This document shows, one piece after another, positions 60,786 through 64,000 of a stretch of 64,000 nt of DNA. Origin of the DNA: Paenarthrobacter histidinolovorans (GTDB taxonomy: Bacteria; Actinomycetota; Actinomycetes; Actinomycetales; Micrococcaceae); assembly GCF_014647595.1 (NCBI RefSeq), contig NZ_BMPM01000005.1:62001-126000 (forward strand), read 5' to 3'. Position 1 is the stretch's first letter. The number at the start of each line of letters is the position of its first letter. The notes beneath the pieces are model-generated. The model searched no databases. It worked only from the letters and a program-made list of their open reading frames with translations, and was not told the DNA's origin. Made by a program: the position numbers and the translations under genes.

Positions 60786-61686
60786 GACTTTGACCCGAAC
60801 CCTCACAGCCGCTCCCCCTTGGTCGATGGCCGTCGCAGCAATGATGGCCATCCAACTCTCCAACGCCCTGTCGGTGACTGTTATCGGGCAGGTCGGCCCT
60901 GCAGGCACTGCTTGGCTTCGCATGTGCTTCGGAGTCTTCTTCCTGTGGATGATCAGTCGCCCGGCGATCCGTTCGCTGCGCCGCCGCGACCTGCCTGCTT
61001 TGATCGCCCTGGGTGTCGTGACAGGCTTCATGACCACCTTCTTCCTTGCCGCCGTCGAGCGCATCCCGCTGGGAACCGCCGTCGCCATTGAATTCCTTGG
61101 CCCCCTCACGGTGGCCGGAATCATGAACAAACGCCGGAAGGCGTTAATTTGGCCACTCCTTGCCTTTATTGGCGTCGTGCTTCTAACGGAGCCGTGGCAC
61201 GGCATCATTGACCTGGTCGGAGTGGGCTTCGCCCTGGCCGCGGGAGCCTGCTGGGGCCTGTACAACGTACTCACCCAGCATGTAGGAGACCGATTCTCCG
61301 GCATCAGCGGCCTGTCACTCACAATTCCCATTGCAGCGCTTGCCACCATGCCGTTCGGATTGCCGCAGGTACTGGGTGGATCACTTGAGTGGTGGGTGCT
61401 GCCACTGGCGGCCGGGATAGCCCTGGTTACCCCAGTGATCGCGTTCGGCCTCGAAATGCTGGCGCTGCGGCGCATGACCCACACGGCCTTTGGAACACTG
61501 CTTTCGATCGAGCCCGCATTCGGTGTTCTCATCGGACTACTGGTCCTCGCCCAGCAGCCGACGCTCATGCAGGTAGCAGGAATAGCCCTGGTGGTTGTTG
61601 CCGGGACAGCCGCGCAGCGAGGGGGAAACCGGACACCGGAACCCGTGGTGACAACGGATGTGCCGGCGTCACCAGCGGCTTCCTAA
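60778..61686 (+). CDS. EamA/DMT-family exporter
   Basis: 302 residues from GTG 60778 (VRKTLTRTLTAAPPWS); the longer frame is the shadow of the upstream gene. Ten membrane helices in two EamA repeats, with AIEFLGPLTVAG and FGTLLSIEPAFGVLIGLLVL at corresponding positions. DMT exporters of this length often export amino acids or metabolites such as threonine or homoserine. Regulated through the coupled XRE-cupin gene. Cargo unknown. Confidence 0.92.
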   Translation: MRKTLTRTLTAAPPWSMAVAAMMAIQLSNALSVTVIGQVGPAGTAWLRMCFGVFFLWMISRPAIRSLRRRDLPALIALGVVTGFMTTFFLAAVERIPLGTAVAIEFLGPLTVAGIMNKRRKALIWPLLAFIGVVLLTEPWHGIIDLVGVGFALAAGACWGLYNVLTQHVGDRFSGISGLSLTIPIAALATMPFGLPQVLGGSLEWWVLPLAAGIALVTPVIAFGLEMLALRRMTHTAFGTLLSIEPAFGVLIGLLVLAQQPTLMQVAGIALVVVAGTAAQRGGNRTPEPVVTTDVPASPAAS

Positions 61687-61698
61687 TAACACCCAACT

Positions 61699-61731
61699 CT
61701 TGTAATACAAGTGCCCTGCTTGTATCTTAAG
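61699..61731. promoter_or_regulatory. GntR-type operator region for the dehydratase-regulator unit
   Basis: CTTGTA-A-TACAAG at 61699-61711 is a perfect 6-bp dyad, and CTTGTATCTTAAG at 61719-61731 is an imperfect second copy, 20 bases on (two helical turns). FadR/UxuR-type GntR proteins bind dyads of this kind. They lie 37-69 bases upstream of the GTG start. Confidence 0.65.
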
Positions 61732-61767
61732 TAGCAGGCAAGGATGCCCCGCCCCTTAGGAGACCCA

Positions 61768-62895
61768 GTGAGTACCGTAGACCTCATCCGCCACGTCAAA
61801 CTGTCCACGGCGCGACTGCCGCTCAGCGTGCCCATCAGCGACGCCAAAGTCTTCACCGGCAGGCAGAAGCCGATGACGGAGGTAGTGTTCCTCTTCGCCG
61901 AAATCACGACGGAACAGGGTCACAGCGGCGTGGGCTTCAGCTACTCCAAGCGCGCCGGCGGCCCTGCGCAGTACGCCCACGCCAAGGAAGTTGCCGAAGG
62001 CATCATCGGCGAGGACCCCAACGACATCGGCAAGATCTACACCAAGCTCCTCTGGGCCGGCGCCTCTGTGGGCCGCTCGGGTGTGGCTACGCAGGCCCTG
62101 GCGGCCATCGACATCGCCCTCTACGACCTCAAAGCCAAGCGCGCCGGACTCCCCCTCGCCAAGTTGCTGGGTTCCTACCGCGACTCGGTCCAGACCTACA
62201 ACACCTCCGGCGGCTTCCTCAACGCCACCCTGGACGAGGTCAAGGAACGCGCCACGCAGTCAATCGACGACGGCATCGGGGGCGTCAAGATCAAAGTGGG
62301 CCTGCCCGACTCCAAAGAAGACCTGCGCCGCGTGGCGGGAGTACGCGAGCACATCGGCTGGGACGTCCCGCTCATGGTCGACGCCAACCAGCAATGGGAC
62401 CGCGCAACCGCGCTCCGCATGGGCCGCCAACTCGAGGAATTCAACCTGATCTGGATCGAAGAACCACTGGACGCCTACGACTTCGAAGGCCACGCGCACC
62501 TGGCCCAGGTGCTGGACACGCCCATCGCCACAGGTGAGATGCTCGCATCCGTCGCCGAACACAAGGGCCTCATCAACGCCAACAGCTGCGACATCATCCA
62601 GCCGGATGCCCCACGCGTCGGCGGCATTACCCAGTTCATTCGCCTCGCGGCCCTGGCGGATGAACGGGGCCTGGGCCTTGCCCCGCACTTCGCCATGGAA
62701 ATCCACCTTCACCTGGCCGCCGCATACCCGCGCGAGCCGTGGGTGGAGCACTTCGACTGGCTGGACCCGCTGTTCGAGGAACGGCTGGAGACGAAGAACG
62801 GCCGCATGATCGTCCCGGACCGCCCCGGACTCGGCGTCACTTTGAGCGGTCAGGCCCGGGCATGGACCACCGAATCCGTGGAGTTCGGCGCGTAA
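61768..62895 (+). CDS. Mandelate racemase/muconate-lactonising-superfamily sugar-acid dehydratase (L-talarate/galactarate dehydratase-like)
   Basis: 375 residues from GTG 61768, preceded at six bases by TTAGGAGA; an ATG at 61744 is in frame but lacks this. Enolase-superfamily barrel with KIKVG as the general base lysine pair, metal ligands in DANQQWD, WIEEPLDAYD and TGEMLASV, and HFAMEIHLH carrying the late histidine. N-terminal capping domain includes SDAKVFTGRQKPMTEV. The overall pattern is close to talarate/galactarate dehydratase; the precise sugar acid is a guess. Followed at ten bases by its regulator. Confidence 0.9.
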   Translation: MSTVDLIRHVKLSTARLPLSVPISDAKVFTGRQKPMTEVVFLFAEITTEQGHSGVGFSYSKRAGGPAQYAHAKEVAEGIIGEDPNDIGKIYTKLLWAGASVGRSGVATQALAAIDIALYDLKAKRAGLPLAKLLGSYRDSVQTYNTSGGFLNATLDEVKERATQSIDDGIGGVKIKVGLPDSKEDLRRVAGVREHIGWDVPLMVDANQQWDRATALRMGRQLEEFNLIWIEEPLDAYDFEGHAHLAQVLDTPIATGEMLASVAEHKGLINANSCDIIQPDAPRVGGITQFIRLAALADERGLGLAPHFAMEIHLHLAAAYPREPWVEHFDWLDPLFEERLETKNGRMIVPDRPGLGVTLSGQARAWTTESVEFGA

Positions 62896-62905
62896 TCTGG
62901 AACCC

Positions 62906-63604
62906 ATGAGCCGAAACCTGACCGCGGATCTCGCCGCCGACCTCCGCAACCGCATCGTCGACGGCGTCATCCAACCGGGCGAGAAGCTCCCCAGCGAGAA
63001 CACGCTCATCGGCGAGTTCGGGGTGAGCAGAACCGTGGTCCGCTCCGCATTGACGCGCTTGCAGGCCGAGGGACTCGTGGAAACCGAACGTGGGCGGGGC
63101 AGCTTTGCGCTGACTCCGCCCGCCGACGGCCCGACCCAAGCCCCGGGCACCCGGCCGGTGTCCAGCACGGAGGAACGGCTGCAGATGCTGGACTTCCGGA
63201 TCGGCGTCGAAACAGAGGCAGCTGCCCTTGCTGCCCGGAACCACAGCGAACGCCAGCTCAAGGCCATTCACGGTGCCTTGGAACAGTTCACTGCGAATGT
63301 CGCACATCCGGCGCACGCCATGAAGGCTGATTTCGAGTTTCACCGGGCCGTGGCTGCGGCGTCCGGCAATCCCTTTTATACGGACTGCATCACCGCCCTC
63401 GGCCAAACCATGATCACCATGCCCCGCCCACGTCTCGTAGCCGGCGATGACCAGGAAACCCGCGACCGCTTCGATCACGTGATCCACGAGCATTCCTCTA
63501 TATACGCAGCAATCGCGGACGGCGATCCCGTGGCTGCCGCGGCAGCCATGCGCCTTCACCTCAGCAACTCACGACGCCGGCTCGCGGGTTCCGCACGCAG
63601 CTGA
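62906..63604 (+). CDS. GntR-family regulator (FCD domain)
   Basis: 232 residues. HTH at about 5-70 (LAADLRNRIVDGVIQPGEKLPSENTLIGEFGVSRTVVRSALTRLQAEGLVETERGRGSF) and FCD sensor (MLDFRIGVETEAAALAARN, MKADFEFHRAVAAASGNPFYTDC, DHVIHEHSSIYAAIADGD) with metal-binding D/H residues. It starts ten bases after the sugar-acid dehydratase gene and is probably cotranscribed with it. Likely represses its own unit through the dyads at 61.7 kb, with the sugar acid as inducer. Confidence 0.92.
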   Translation: MSRNLTADLAADLRNRIVDGVIQPGEKLPSENTLIGEFGVSRTVVRSALTRLQAEGLVETERGRGSFALTPPADGPTQAPGTRPVSSTEERLQMLDFRIGVETEAAALAARNHSERQLKAIHGALEQFTANVAHPAHAMKADFEFHRAVAAASGNPFYTDCITALGQTMITMPRPRLVAGDDQETRDRFDHVIHEHSSIYAAIADGDPVAAAAAMRLHLSNSRRRLAGSARS

Positions 63605-63636
63605 GCGTTCCGCACTTCCCACTGCGAACACAACAA

Positions 63637-63668
63637 AAAGAGCCCCGGTCCTAAGACAGGGGCTCTTT
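63637..63668. terminator. Bidirectional terminator between GntR gene and tRNA
   Basis: AAAGAGCCCC at 63637-63646 and GGGGCTCTTT at 63659-63668 with a 12-base loop; on the minus strand it is followed by a short U-run (TTTTTG), so it is best placed to end the tRNA transcript. Confidence 0.8.
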
Positions 63669-63677
63669 CGATTGCGT

Positions 63678-63759
63678 GCGCGAGGGGGGATTTGAACCCC
63701 CACACCCTTTCGGATACTGGCACCTGAAGCCAGCGCGTCTGCCGTTCCGCCACTCGCGC
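63678..63759 (-). tRNA. tRNA-Leu(CAG)
   Basis: 82 bases on the minus strand. The 7-bp acceptor stem GCGCGAG closes with CTCGCGC at the other end. A long variable arm follows the anticodon stem (CTGGC/GCCAG) as expected of class II tRNAs, and the T-arm reads GGGGGTTCAAATCCCCC. The seven-base loop TTCAGGT places anticodon CAG at 63724-63726. No CCA is encoded. Confidence 0.95.
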
Positions 63760-64000
63760 GCAACTTCTTTTTCCGGACTTGGCTGGTCTCCCAGCTTCGT
63801 TTCCTTCAAAAGCAGCGAGATCAAGCATAACGGACATCCGGAGCAAAACACCAATCGGGCCGGGAGGCGTCCTTCAGAACGGCGACGTACCCCTGAAAAC
63901 CGCAGAAATTCCAAGGATTCGAACCCCCCGGGACCCCCGCCAGCAAGGGCCGCCGCCGAACTTTTCCGTGGCGCAAGGCGTTGTGGATTAAGGTCATTCC
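63760..64000. other. Gap at the window end, no gene seen
   Basis: Contains the likely tRNA promoter region upstream of 63759 on the minus strand. Open frames on both strands are short and not protein-like. Confidence 0.4.

Noticed and set aside
63779-63991. Plus-strand frame of 70 residues after the tRNA
   Set aside because: Composition is not protein-like and no ribosome site or family pattern is seen.

Overview
The window is high-GC DNA with short intergenic spaces, many 1-4 base gene overlaps, frequent GTG/TTG starts and GGAGG-type ribosome sites. Gene content (putrescine oxidase, DUF2630, DUF5997 beside an HTH-less LysR-like protein, MHS transporters, ROK/LacI/GntR-controlled sugar loci) points to a soil actinobacterium of the Micrococcaceae, most likely Arthrobacter or Paenarthrobacter. 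This is inferred from protein families only; no rRNA is present. It reads as chromosome, with no plasmid or phage core genes.

Layout. 0-4.7 kb: a NarL-type two-component system (histidine kinase and LuxR-type regulator) followed by a permease-ATPase-permease ABC-2 exporter. 4.95-5.5 kb: DJ-1/PfpI protein. 5.6-12.5 kb: an accessory stretch with lower GC, orphan genes, a broken toxin-like tail next to an immunity-like gene, a truncated and frameshifted acyl-CoA dehydrogenase, a secreted protein, and four scattered copies of an imperfect palindromic repeat. 12.5-33.6 kb: mostly housekeeping and generalist genes (RibD-like reductase, MFS, VanZ-RDD, glycerate kinase, hydroxyacid dehydrogenase, GH2 glycosidase, GDPD, SDR, HAD, GST, PfkB kinase, esterase, RelA/SpoT synthetase-like protein, SulP and BASS transporters, VOC/HxlR pair).

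33.6-46.5 kb: carbohydrate catabolism. A LacI regulator faces an alditol oxidase across a promoter that overlaps a CpG-centred operator. A tight minus-strand operon runs from a solute-binding lipoprotein and two sugar permeases to a GH29 alpha-L-fucosidase, a ROK sugar kinase, a sulfatase, an M81/MlrC-type metallopeptidase and CutC. It faces a ROK repressor across a perfect 20-bp palindrome. I read this as a locus for a sulfated or fucosylated glycoside. 46.6-53 kb: a PxpA, PxpB-PxpC fusion, biotin carboxylase-BCCP and MHS transporter operon (5-oxoproline-type), facing a GntR/FCD regulator across a perfect 11-bp dyad. 53-55.4 kb: HTH-less LysR-like protein with DUF5997, a VOC protein and a small membrane protein. 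55.4-60.1 kb: polyamine use (APC permease, tandem universal stress protein, putrescine oxidase) facing a TetR regulator across another perfect 11-bp dyad. 60.1-63.6 kb: XRE-cupin regulator with EamA exporter, then a mandelate-racemase-superfamily sugar-acid dehydratase with its GntR regulator. A tRNA-Leu(CAG) ends the gene content at 63.7 kb.

Five catabolic or efflux loci carry a local regulator beside a readable palindrome, so specific regulator-operator pairs can be proposed from sequence alone. No CRISPR array, insertion sequence with a transposase, rRNA or origin was found.
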